This document shows, one piece after another, positions 7,468 through 15,194 of a stretch of 64,000 nucleotides of DNA; within the stretch, counting starts at the first letter, position 1, and every line of letters starts with the position of its first letter. Position numbers and translations under genes: made by a program. Source of the DNA: Curvibacter gracilis ATCC BAA-807 (GTDB lineage: Bacteria; Pseudomonadota; Gammaproteobacteria; Burkholderiales; Burkholderiaceae_C); NCBI RefSeq assembly GCF_000518645.1, contig NZ_JADZ01000010.1, forward strand, positions 186,001 through 250,000, in the 5' to 3' direction. Under the pieces are notes generated by a model. The model ran no database searches, was not told the DNA's origin, and saw only the letters and a program-made list of their open reading frames with translations.

Positions 7468-8607
7468 TCAGGCGGTCGCCACGGCGGGTGCAAGCTGCCC
7501 GCTCGGTGCGCTCGGTGCGGCCTGGGCGCGTTGGCGCGCCAGTTCGGCCTGCAACTGGGTCAGGCTGGGCGTGACCACGGGCACAAAGGCGGCTTCGAGC
7601 CAGCGGCGGGCAAAGCCCGGGGCCTGGCCTTGCAGGTAGGCGCGGCCACCGGTGGCCTGTAGCTCCAGCTGCACGGCAGTCTGCACCAGTCCGGCCAGCG
7701 CAATGCGCAGCTCGAACAAGGGCGCCGCCTGGCTGGCGTATTGGCCCGAGGCCACACCGGCCTGCAACGCGGCAGTGGCCTGCGCCAGATCTTGCTCCAG
7801 CGCCTGCAAGGGCGCCTGTAGACTGGTGCGCGGGCCACAGGCGGCACGGCTGGCGGCCAGGGCGGCGCGGGCCAGCCCGATCGACATGCCACATTGCATG
7901 CCCAGGAAGTGGGGGCGGATGCGGCGCAGGTAGTCGGGGCCATTGCGGGCCAGCACCTGATCGGCCGGCAAGACCACATCCTTCAGCTTGAGCGCGGCGG
8001 TGCGGCTGTCGCGCAAGGCCACCAGACCGAGATCGGGCGTGCGTTGCAGGCCGGTGCGCCCGCTTTCGATGGCCACCACGGCCGGGGGCTGGCCCGGGCC
8101 CATGTCCACGGCCGCAGCCACCACAAATCCCTGGGGCTGCAGGTTGGTGACCCAGGGCAGGCCGCCATCCAGGCGCAGGCCGCTGGGCTGCTCGGTGTCA
8201 GTGTTGGGTTTGGCCTGGATCTGCAACTGCTCGATCTGCGACAGGAACTTCATCGCATTCGACAGCCCGGTGGCACCGGCCAACTCGCCTGTCAGCAGGG
8301 TGGGCAGCCAGCGCTCGCGCAGAGCAGGGCTTTCGCCGTTCACCACGTAGTCGATGAAGGTGCGCTGGCCCCAGAACACAAAAGCGGCTGTCAGCGAATG
8401 TTCGGCCACCTGGGCGATGGCCTCGATGGCGTCGCCGATGGTGCCATCGGATCCGCCGAGGGCGCTGGGCACACCCAGGCGCAGCAGGCCGGCCTGGCCC
8501 AGGCGGGGTACCAGCTCATCGGCCGGGCCCTGGCCCTGGTCGAGGGCGTCGGCGTGTTGCTGCAGCCAGTTCAGCAAGGGTTGGGGCAACAGGCGGCTCG
8601 TGCTCAT
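7468..8607 (-). CDS. Acyl-CoA dehydrogenase-family flavoprotein (possible sulfur-acquisition oxidoreductase or monooxygenase)
   Basis: A 379-residue protein with the acyl-CoA-dehydrogenase layout: an N-terminal helical domain (LVPRLGQAGLLRLGVPSALGG), a central beta domain (GATGLSNAMKFL, VTNLQPQGFVVAAAV) and a C-terminal helical domain. Family members that sit next to sulfonate/sulfone ABC genes (SfnB and DszC types) act with reduced flavin rather than as fatty-acid enzymes, so an oxygenase role in organosulfur use is plausible here. It overlaps the AhpD-like gene by 4 bases. I cannot identify the substrate. Confidence 0.75.
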   Translation of the reverse strand: MSTSRLLPQPLLNWLQQHADALDQGQGPADELVPRLGQAGLLRLGVPSALGGSDGTIGDAIEAIAQVAEHSLTAAFVFWGQRTFIDYVVNGESPALRERWLPTLLTGELAGATGLSNAMKFLSQIEQLQIQAKPNTDTEQPSGLRLDGGLPWVTNLQPQGFVVAAAVDMGPGQPPAVVAIESGRTGLQRTPDLGLVALRDSRTAALKLKDVVLPADQVLARNGPDYLRRIRPHFLGMQCGMSIGLARAALAASRAACGPRTSLQAPLQALEQDLAQATAALQAGVASGQYASQAAPLFELRIALAGLVQTAVQLELQATGGRAYLQGQAPGFARRWLEAAFVPVVTPSLTQLQAELARQRAQAAPSAPSGQLAPAVATA

Positions 8608-9164
8608 GCGTTCAGTGCTCCGGGGCGAAAGGCTTGCAGCTCGGGGTTGATGGGCGAGCGGCCCAGGTTGTTGGCAAAGTTGCACAGCGTGGCCAGGCTG
8701 ACCCCCAGCACCACTTCCAGAGACTGGGCCGGTTCGAAGCCCGCAGCCACGAAGTCGGCCAGGGCGCCGTCGCCCACATTGCCACGCGAGGCGATCACCT
8801 CGGCGGTGAAGCGGGCCACGGCGTCCAGGCGGGTGTTGCCGGTGCTCCCGCCCAGGTGCAATTGCTGCACGGTGAGTTTGTCCAGTTGGGCCTTCTTGAG
8901 CGCCACCGAGGTGTGACCGGCCACGCAGAACTCGCAGCCATGCAGGCGCGCCGCGGTGATCTGCACCACCTCACGCTCGGCCAGGCTCAGGCTGGCGCGG
9001 GCGTTCAGGCCCGACACGGTGAAGTAGGTCTCTAGGGCGGCGGGCGCATTCGCCAGCACCCCGATCAGGTTGGGCAGAAAACCGTTGTTGTTCAGGGCCT
9101 GTTGCACCAAAGGGCGGCTGGCTTCGGGGGCGGTTTCGAGGGTGTGCAGGGGCAGACGGGTCAT
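8604..9164 (-). CDS. Carboxymuconolactone decarboxylase / AhpD-like protein
   Basis: A 186-residue protein with the AhpD-type redox motif CEFCVAGHT (CxxCxxxH), set in the helix ERE VVQITAARLHG. Family members reduce peroxides through the two cysteines. It is the first gene of the six-gene ABC operon. In sulfonate-linked clusters such a protein may protect the oxygenase from peroxide; that role is inferred from context. The AraC-type gene lies about 100 bp upstream on the same strand. The intervening segment contains two TGTTAC words that could be activator half-sites. Confidence 0.85.
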   Translation of the reverse strand: MTRLPLHTLETAPEASRPLVQQALNNNGFLPNLIGVLANAPAALETYFTVSGLNARASLSLAEREVVQITAARLHGCEFCVAGHTSVALKKAQLDKLTVQQLHLGGSTGNTRLDAVARFTAEVIASRGNVGDGALADFVAAGFEPAQSLEVVLGVSLATLCNFANNLGRSPINPELQAFRPGALNA

Positions 9165-9263
9165 GGCTTGAAGGCGGTGGGAGGAATGAAGGCTGTTACG
9201 CCGATACTGAATTGTCTACCGTTTGTTACCTCTCTCGCCCCTTCAGCCGTCCCGCTTTGATGC

Positions 9264-10244
9264 TCAAGCGTCTCGGATGGCGGTGAGCAGGCGGGCTGGG
9301 TCGCGTTGCTGGTAGCCACCGGGGTGCTGGCCCATCACCTTCTTGAAAGTGCGTGAGAACGCTGCATACGACTGGTAGCCCACGGCCTGGGCCGTGCGGG
9401 CCAGGTTGGCCCCCCGGTCGATCTGCCGCGCCGCCAATTGCATGCGCAGGCTGGCCAGGAACTGGGCCGGGCTTTGTCCGCAGGCCTGGGTGAACACCCG
9501 GAAGAACCGGGCTCGCGACATGTGCACGTGGCGGGCCATGGTGTCGGCCGTCCAGTCCAGCTCGGGCTGGCGCATCAGGGCCTCGAGCAGGGGCAACAGG
9601 GCGGGCTCGCTGACCAGCGACCACAGCCCCTGGGCCGCCTGGCTGCGGGCGTGCTGGCGCAGCACCTGGAAGAAGATCAGCTCGATCAGCCGCCGTGCGA
9701 CCGGTGAGTCACCCTGCAGTGCTGGGTAAGGCGACTGATGGGCCTCGGCCAGCAGCAGTGTGAACAGGGCATCGAGCTGGTTGGCGGGGGCACTGCCGGC
9801 GCGCACCACCAACTGGGCCGGCAAGGTGCCGAGCAGCAACTGGCTGTAGGCGCCTTTGAATTCAAAAAAGCCACAGGCCAGGCCGGTACCGGCTTCAGTC
9901 ACATCGCGCAGGCTTTGCATGGCGGGCGAAGGCTGGCGGGGGGTGTCCGGCGTGGGCCTGGGTGACAGGTGGTGGGGCTGGTCCTGCAGCAGAAACACGC
10001 CGTCACGGGGCCCCAGGTGCACGCTGGGCAGGCCTGGCCGGTGCAGGTGGCAATGGCCCTGCAGCACCAGGTGAAAGCTGGCCCGTTGGTGGCCTGCGGT
10101 GGAGGCCGTCCAGGGCCCGCAGTACTGCCCCACATGCAGATCGAATCCCTGCCACTGCAGGCCGCTGAGCAATTGCTCCACGCTGTGGTCCAGGTGGACC
10201 GCATCGGTGGGTGTGGCGGGTGTGTGGGGGGCGATGTGGGGCAT
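9264..10244 (-). CDS. AraC-family regulator with N-terminal cupin-type domain
   Basis: From the ATG at 10244 the protein has 326 residues; an in-frame GTG at 10289 would add 15. Residues up to about 190 form a cupin-like ligand domain (FHLVLQGHCHLHRPG, VFLLQDQPHHL). The C-terminus carries two AraC helix-turn-helix units (WTADTMARHVHMSRARFFRVFTQACGQSP; LARTAQAVGYQSYAAFSRTFKKVMGQHPGGY). It sits directly upstream of the AhpD/ABC operon and is its probable activator. This cupin-plus-AraC type is often adjacent to genes for small-molecule oxidation. Confidence 0.88.
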   Translation of the reverse strand: MPHIAPHTPATPTDAVHLDHSVEQLLSGLQWQGFDLHVGQYCGPWTASTAGHQRASFHLVLQGHCHLHRPGLPSVHLGPRDGVFLLQDQPHHLSPRPTPDTPRQPSPAMQSLRDVTEAGTGLACGFFEFKGAYSQLLLGTLPAQLVVRAGSAPANQLDALFTLLLAEAHQSPYPALQGDSPVARRLIELIFFQVLRQHARSQAAQGLWSLVSEPALLPLLEALMRQPELDWTADTMARHVHMSRARFFRVFTQACGQSPAQFLASLRMQLAARQIDRGANLARTAQAVGYQSYAAFSRTFKKVMGQHPGGYQQRDPARLLTAIRDA

Positions 10245-10364
10245 GGGGTGTGTGGGCAGAGGTGCAGGCCAGGCGCTGTTTCTGGTCACTGCACGGGCCT
10301 TGTGCCCGCGATTGTCTGCAGCCCGGCCTGCCTGCGTTGTTTGAAAAACGCATAAGCAAGCACG

Positions 10365-10386
10365 AAAAATGGCCCCTGCGTGGGCC
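10365..10386 (-). terminator. Intrinsic terminator-like hairpin
   Basis: On the minus strand, GGCCC and GGGCC form a short stem followed by ATTTTT. It lies just after the small exported-protein gene that ends at 10401 and would end its transcript. Confidence 0.5.
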
Positions 10387-10400
10387 CCATCGCCCGGCCG

Positions 10401-10910
10401 TCAAAGGTCGTGGTTGTAGGCCAGCATGAAGCCCGCCGTGCCCAGCAGGTTGATCTGGATCGCATCACGCTTGCCGAGGCGGTAGCCCAGTGCCGGGATC
10501 AGGCCCGGCGAAAAGCCGTGGTAGTTGAGTGGCACCTTGTCGTTGTAAGGCGGCAGGTAGCCATAGATCACGCCCACGCTGAGCTTGGTGTAGAGGGCCG
10601 GGTACGCCGCCCAGGGCTGCCATTGCCAGCCTCGGTAGGCGTAGGCGGCGGGCTGGCCAAAGGAGTTGCGGAACAGGCTCAGGCCCGTGAAGCTGCCCTC
10701 AGGCCCGGAGCGCTCCAGGCCGGCCAGGTAGACGTGGCGGTGGGCCGGGTCGTCGTGCCAGTGCTGGGTGAAGGGCGAGAGGGACAGCGTCCATTGGTTG
10801 GGCGCTGCGTTCTGGGCAGAGGCATGGCCCGCAAGCGCGAGCGCCCAGGCCGCAGTGCAGGCCCAGGAGCAGGCCCGCAGGCGACAGAGGATTGGAAGTG
10901 AGACAGACAT
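10401..10910 (-). CDS. Small exported protein, putative outer-membrane beta-barrel (PagP-like layout)
   Basis: A 169-residue protein with a clear Sec signal (SWACTAAWALALAGHASAQ, cleavage near residue 33). The mature part has alternating aromatic/hydrophobic strands (YLAGLERSG, FTGLSLFRNSFGQPAAYAYRGWQWQPW, LYTKLSVGVIYGYLPPY, PGLIPALGYRLG, AIQINLLGTAGFMLAYN). The layout suggests an eight-stranded barrel and loosely recalls the lipid A palmitoyltransferase PagP. I do not see PagP active-site residues clearly, so the function is open. Terminators on both sides make it a single-gene transcript. Confidence 0.55.
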   Translation of the reverse strand: MSVSLPILCRLRACSWACTAAWALALAGHASAQNAAPNQWTLSLSPFTQHWHDDPAHRHVYLAGLERSGPEGSFTGLSLFRNSFGQPAAYAYRGWQWQPWAAYPALYTKLSVGVIYGYLPPYNDKVPLNYHGFSPGLIPALGYRLGKRDAIQINLLGTAGFMLAYNHDL

Positions 10911-10942
10911 GGCCGGGGCCCACAGACAAGCTTGCGGGCAGC

Positions 10943-10968
10943 AAAGAAAAAGCCCCTGAAAAGGGGCT
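10943..10968 (-). terminator. Intrinsic terminator of the Bug-receptor gene
   Basis: On the minus strand AGCCCCT, a TTTC loop, AGGGGCT and then a T-rich tract (TTTTTCTTT) make a textbook rho-independent terminator. It lies about 100 bp after the stop of the Bug receptor at 11069. Confidence 0.8.
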
Positions 10969-11068
10969 GGTCCAGTGTATCGGCGGTCTTGGCTCTGTCT
11001 GGCGCGGCAGGCGGCCACCGTGGCAATGCAACGGTAAAGTTCTGTGAGAAGTCAGTGAACTTGTTTCG

Positions 11069-12043
11069 TCAATCGAGGGTGACGTCGGCTTCCTTGACCA
11101 CCTTGGCCCAACGCGGCAGCTCCTTGCGGATCAGGGCGGCGAGAGGCTCGGGCCCGATCTTCAAGGGCTCGCAACCGATGCCGGCCAGCTTTTCGCGCAC
11201 ATCGGGCGCCTCCAGCACCTGGCCGATGGCGGCCTGCAACTGGGCCACGATGGCCTTGGGCGTGCCAGCCGGTGCAAACACCCCGTACCAGGGGGTGTAG
11301 CCCAGGTTCTTCACGGTCTCGCCCACGGTGGGCACGTCGGGCAGGGCGGCGATGCGCTTTTCGTTCACCACGGCCAGCACCTTGAGCTTGCCACCTTTGA
11401 TGAAGGCAATGGACGAGGGCAGGCTTTGCACCGACACTTGCACCGTGCCCCCCACCAGATCGGTCACCGCGGCCGAGGCGCCCTTGTAGGGCACATGGGT
11501 CATGTCGATGCCGGCAGCCTTGCCCAGCATCTCGCCGAACAGGTGGTTGACCGTGCCATTGCCGGCCGACGCGATGTTGATCTTGCCGGGTGCTGCCTTG
11601 GCGGCCGTGATCAGCTCGGCGATGTTGTTGGGCGCGAAATGGTTGTTGGCCACCACCACATAGCCCGACGAGGCCACCGTGCCCACGGGCTCGAAGTCTT
11701 TCAAGGGGTCGAAGCCGGTGGACTTGTACAGTGCCGGGTTGATCACATAGGCGCTGTCGGCCGTCAGCAGCAGGGTGTACCCATCTGCTTTGGCCCGGGC
11801 CGTGGCCGCAGTGCCGATGTTGCCCCCGGCGCCGGGGCGGTTGTCCACGATGAACTGCTGGCCCAATGTCTCAGACAGTTTCTGCGCCACGATGCGCGCG
11901 ATCGCGTCGTTGGCCCCGCCGGCCACCTGGGGCACGACCAGGGTCACGGGCTTGCTGGGGTACTTGCTGTCTTGCGCCAGGGCTGGTGCGCTGGCGGCCG
12001 CCAGGGCGAGCAGGGTCAGTGCAGTTCTGCGGGGGATGGGCAC
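11069..12043 (-). CDS. Bug-family tripartite-tricarboxylate-type substrate-binding protein
   Basis: A 324-residue periplasmic receptor. The start is a GTG at 12043, preceded by AAGGAG at good spacing, and it gives a typical signal (RRTALTLLALAAASAPALAQ). Family marks are YPSKPVTLVVPQVAGGANDAIARIVAQKL, VDNRPGAGGNIGT, ADGYTLLL and MTHVPYKGASAAVTDLVGG. Bug receptors bind small carboxylates. No TctA/TctB membrane genes are adjacent, so it is an orphan receptor, as is common in this group of bacteria. Confidence 0.9.
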   Translation of the reverse strand: MPIPRRTALTLLALAAASAPALAQDSKYPSKPVTLVVPQVAGGANDAIARIVAQKLSETLGQQFIVDNRPGAGGNIGTAATARAKADGYTLLLTADSAYVINPALYKSTGFDPLKDFEPVGTVASSGYVVVANNHFAPNNIAELITAAKAAPGKINIASAGNGTVNHLFGEMLGKAAGIDMTHVPYKGASAAVTDLVGGTVQVSVQSLPSSIAFIKGGKLKVLAVVNEKRIAALPDVPTVGETVKNLGYTPWYGVFAPAGTPKAIVAQLQAAIGQVLEAPDVREKLAGIGCEPLKIGPEPLAALIRKELPRWAKVVKEADVTLD

Positions 12044-12108
12044 GGAGTGTCTCCTTCTGAGGGGGCTGGCCGAGATTCTAGCCAGCATGCCAGGCGGCGC
12101 CTGGACAC

Positions 12109-12143
12109 AAAAAAAGGCCGCCAGAAAGAGACTTCTGGCGGCC
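12109..12143 (-). terminator. Strong intrinsic terminator
   Basis: On the minus strand an 11-bp perfect stem GGCCGCCAGAA/TTCTGGCGGCC with a six-base loop is followed by seven T. It ends transcripts coming from the small membrane protein and aldo/keto reductase and shields the Bug gene. A second hairpin (GTCCGG/CCGGAC) lies at about 12153-12172. Confidence 0.85.
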
Positions 12144-12329
12144 ATCAGGAAGGTCCGGTCTGTGGGCCGGACATAGCTCACCCCCGCGAGCCATTCGGTG
12201 CCGATGAGATGAAATCCGGTTTGCTGGTCCGTGGGCTTCAACTCATCGTTGCTTGGGTTCTACTGTCGCATCAAGCCCGGCTTGCGTGAACGAAGGAGCT
12301 TGCATAACGATAGTCAGAGATCACTTGGA

Positions 12330-12515
12330 TCACACCCCGGGAGTGCCGGGCATGATCAGGAAGCCCATGATCAGGAACAGGGCGCTGACCAGCAGCACCG
12401 CAATGCCCAGGGCCTGGGCCAGGTCCAGCCAAAGGTTGGGGTGGTCGAGGCTGGGTGCAGGTTCGTCGTGAAGGGGCAGGTGGGGCGCCGACACGGCTTG
12501 GAGGGTCTGTGGCAT
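12330..12515 (-). CDS. Small single-span membrane protein
   Basis: A 61-residue protein with one predicted membrane helix near the C-terminus (ALGIAVLLVSALFLIMGFLIM) and a soluble, His/Pro-rich N-terminal half. It lies 43 bp downstream of the aldo/keto reductase on the same strand and before a strong terminator, so the two are probably co-transcribed. I do not recognise a family. Ribosome-binding support is weak (AGAAGAAC). Confidence 0.5.
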   Translation of the reverse strand: MPQTLQAVSAPHLPLHDEPAPSLDHPNLWLDLAQALGIAVLLVSALFLIMGFLIMPGTPGV

Positions 12516-12558
12516 GGGCGTGTTCTTCTGGTGAAGGGCTTGCGGTTTGAGGAGGGGC

Positions 12559-13602
12559 TCAGGCCCAGTCGGTCGAGGGCTTTTCCCAGAGGTTGATGCC
12601 GCCTTCCACCGCGTGCTGATCGATCTCAGCCAGTTCGGCGGGGCTCAGGGGGGCGTGGCTCAGGGCGGCCACGTTTTCGCGCACTTGTTCGGCGGTGCTG
12701 GCGCCGATCAGGGCCGAGGTGACGCGCGGGTCGCGCAGCGTCCAGCTCAGCGCCAGTTGGGCAAGGCTCTGGCCGCGCCGGCGTGCAATTTCGCGCAGGG
12801 CGCGGGCGCGGGCCAGGTTGGCTTCTGAGAGGTGGGCCGCTTTGAGCGACTGGCCGCCTGGGCGGTTGATGCGGGCGTCGGCCGGTGTGCCGTCGAGGTA
12901 CTTGTCCGTGAGCAGGCCCTGGGCCAGCGGGGTGAAGGCGATCACGCCGGCGCCCAGTTCGTCGGTGGCATCGAGCAGGTCTTTCTCGATCCAGCGGTTG
13001 AAGAGGTTGTAGGCCGGTTGGTGAATCAACAGTGGCACCTTCCAGCTTTGCAACAGGGCGGCGATCTCACGGGTCTTGGTGGCCGAGTAGGACGACACGC
13101 CCACATACAGGGCCTTGCCCTGCTGCACAGCCTGGGCCAGGGCCGAGGCGGTTTCTTCGAGCGGGGTGTGCTGGTCGAAGCGGTGTGAGTAGAAGATGTC
13201 CACGTAGTCCAGGCCAAGGCGCTGCAGGCTCTGATCCAGGCTCGCCAGCACGTGCTTGCGGCTGCCGCCGCCCTGGCCATAGGGGCCGGGCCACATGTCC
13301 CAGCCGGCCTTGCTGGAAATGATCAGCTCGTCGCGGTAGGGTTTGAAATCTTCACGCAACAGGCGGCCGAAGTTGGTCTCGGCGCTGCCATAGGGCGGGC
13401 CGTAGTTGTTGGCCAGGTCGAAGTGGTTGATGCCCAGGTCGAAGGCGGTGCGCAGCAACTCGCGCTGGGTGCTCAGCGGCGTGGTGTCGCCGAAGTTGTG
13501 CCACAGGCCCAAGGAGAGGGCAGGCAGTTGCAGGCCACTGCGGCCGGTGCGGCGGTAGGGAATGCGGGTGTAGCGATCGGGCGCGGCAAGGTAGCGGGTC
13601 AT
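12559..13602 (-). CDS. yghZ: Aldo/keto reductase, YghZ (L-glyceraldehyde 3-phosphate reductase) type
   Basis: A 347-residue NADPH-dependent reductase, matching the length of E. coli YghZ. The start MTRYLAAPDRYTRIPYRRTGRSGLQLPALSLGLW is the family N-terminus. The catalytic tetrad is visible: Asp and Tyr in FDLANNYGPPYGSAE, Lys in IISSKAG, and His in YVDIFYSHRFD. The NADPH-binding end has SALIGASTAEQVREN. YghZ reduces L-glyceraldehyde 3-phosphate and methylglyoxal, a detoxifying role. The gene is divergent from gallate dioxygenase. Confidence 0.92.
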   Translation of the reverse strand: MTRYLAAPDRYTRIPYRRTGRSGLQLPALSLGLWHNFGDTTPLSTQRELLRTAFDLGINHFDLANNYGPPYGSAETNFGRLLREDFKPYRDELIISSKAGWDMWPGPYGQGGGSRKHVLASLDQSLQRLGLDYVDIFYSHRFDQHTPLEETASALAQAVQQGKALYVGVSSYSATKTREIAALLQSWKVPLLIHQPAYNLFNRWIEKDLLDATDELGAGVIAFTPLAQGLLTDKYLDGTPADARINRPGGQSLKAAHLSEANLARARALREIARRRGQSLAQLALSWTLRDPRVTSALIGASTAEQVRENVAALSHAPLSPAELAEIDQHAVEGGINLWEKPSTDWA

Positions 13603-13727
13603 GGGGGTTCTGGGTGGATGGCGGTCAATCCGCCTGGGTGCCCAATATAGAAAGCCTGGGCTGGGCCGGGGCGAATATTTGGGCGCATGGATAGTCGCTC
13701 TGCGCATGAGGCGGTCGTCAGGGCCTG

Positions 13728-13759
13728 AGGCGCGCCGATAACCCAGCTGTATCGCGCCT
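13728..13759. promoter_or_regulatory. Inverted repeat AGGCGCG-N18-CGCGCCT in divergent promoter region
   Basis: Seven-base arms separated by about 18 bases lie between the aldo/keto reductase and gallate dioxygenase starts. It could be an operator for the gallate genes, but the GC-rich word is weak evidence. Confidence 0.25.
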
Positions 13760-13867
13760 TGGTGCGTGGCATCTTTTCGGCCGGTGCGGGCTTGTTGAGA
13801 ATCCGGCGCTCAACTCGGGTCGCCCTGGCGGGTGGCCTGCCCCAGGACCGTTTTCCGAAAGCACCCC

Positions 13868-15154
13868 ATGGCACAGATCATCGGCGCCATCGCCACCTCG
13901 CACACCCCCACCATCGGCTTTGCCTTTGACCGCGACAAGCAGCACGACCCGGTGTGGGCCCCCATCTTCGAGGCCTTCAAGCCGGTGCAGCAATGGATCA
14001 AAGATCGCCAGCCCGATGTGCTGTTTGTGATCTACAACGACCACGTCACCTCGTTCTTCTTCGACCACTACTCGGCCTTTGCCCTGGGCGTGGGCGAGCG
14101 CTACGAGGTGGCCGACGAAGGAGGCGGTGCGCGTGACCTGCCCCCGGTGGGCGGGCACTCGGCCCTGGCCCGGCACGTGGGCCAGTCGCTGGTGGCCGAT
14201 GAGTTCGACATGTCGTTCTTTCAAGACAAGCCGCTGGACCACGGCTGCTTCTCACCCCTGTCGATGCTGTGCCCGCACGAGCCGGCCTGGCCAGTGCAGA
14301 TCGTGCCCTTGCAGGTGGGGGTGCTGCAGTTTCCGGTGCCCTCGGCGCGGCGCTGCTACAAGTTGGGCCAGGCCCTGCGCCGCGCCATCGAAAGCTACCC
14401 CGAAGACCTGAAGGTGGCGGTGGTGGCCACGGGCGGCTTGTCGCACCAGGTGCATGGTGAGCGGGCCGGCTTCAACAACCCGGCCTGGGACCAGCGCTTT
14501 CTGGACCTGATCGAGCAAGACCCGGAACGCCTGGCCGGCATGACGCAGGCCGAGTTCGCCAGCCTGGGCGGCATGGAGGGCGCCGAGGTCATCATGTGGC
14601 TGATCATGCGCGGCGCCCTGTCGGCCAATGTGCGCAAGATCCACCAGAGCTACTACCTGCCCTCGATGACGGGCATTGCCACCGCCATCTATGAAAACCA
14701 GGCCTCACCGGGCCCCGTGGCCGGCGAGGTGGAGCGGCATCGCGCCCACATGGCCAAGGAGCTGGCTGGGGCCGGCGGCCTGAGCGGTACCTACCCCTTC
14801 GACCTGGCGCGCAGCGTCAAGGCCTACCGTCTGAACCGTTTTCTGCACGAGCTCATCGTGCCGGCACACCGCCAGGCCTTCATGGCCGACCCTGAGGCTG
14901 CTTTCGAGCAGGCCGGCCTGAGCGACGAGGAGCGCACGCTGGTGCGCGAGCGCCATTGGCGCGGCCTGATCCATTACGGCGTGATCTTCTTCATGCTGGA
15001 GAAGCTGGGCGCGGTGATCGGGGTGTCCAACCTGCACATCTATGCCGCCATGCGGGGCGAGTCGCTGGAAGAGTTCCAGAAGACGCGCAACGCCCCCGGG
15101 GCCCTGTACTCGGTGGCCGGCCAGGACAGCAAGACCCTGAGCTGGAACAACTGA
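13868..15154 (+). CDS. galA: Gallate dioxygenase
   Basis: A 428-residue extradiol dioxygenase that opens the ring of gallate to 4-oxalomesaconate. The N-terminal two thirds are a LigB-type catalytic domain (IGAIATSHTPTIGFAFD with an Fe-binding His, then VLFVIYNDHVTSFFFDH and GGLSHQVHGERAGFNNPAWD). The C-terminal third is a LigA-like domain (LNRFLHELIVPAHRQAFMADPEAAFEQAGLSDEE, IHYGVIFFMLEKL). This beta-alpha fusion and the length fit GalA/DesB better than two-subunit protocatechuate 4,5-dioxygenase. The ATG at 13868 begins the conserved sequence. The aromatic transporter follows 40 bp downstream. Confidence 0.92.
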   Translation: MAQIIGAIATSHTPTIGFAFDRDKQHDPVWAPIFEAFKPVQQWIKDRQPDVLFVIYNDHVTSFFFDHYSAFALGVGERYEVADEGGGARDLPPVGGHSALARHVGQSLVADEFDMSFFQDKPLDHGCFSPLSMLCPHEPAWPVQIVPLQVGVLQFPVPSARRCYKLGQALRRAIESYPEDLKVAVVATGGLSHQVHGERAGFNNPAWDQRFLDLIEQDPERLAGMTQAEFASLGGMEGAEVIMWLIMRGALSANVRKIHQSYYLPSMTGIATAIYENQASPGPVAGEVERHRAHMAKELAGAGGLSGTYPFDLARSVKAYRLNRFLHELIVPAHRQAFMADPEAAFEQAGLSDEERTLVRERHWRGLIHYGVIFFMLEKLGAVIGVSNLHIYAAMRGESLEEFQKTRNAPGALYSVAGQDSKTLSWNN

Positions 15155-15194
15155 GCCCCGCCGACTCAAGCCTGAACAAGAACACGGAGACTTC

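Noticed and set aside
5361-7574. A 737-codon open frame on the plus strand across the ABC genes
   Set aside because: It is antisense to three genes with intact ABC motifs. Its translation is low-complexity Gly/Gln/His/Arg, typical of the mirror of GC-rich coding DNA.
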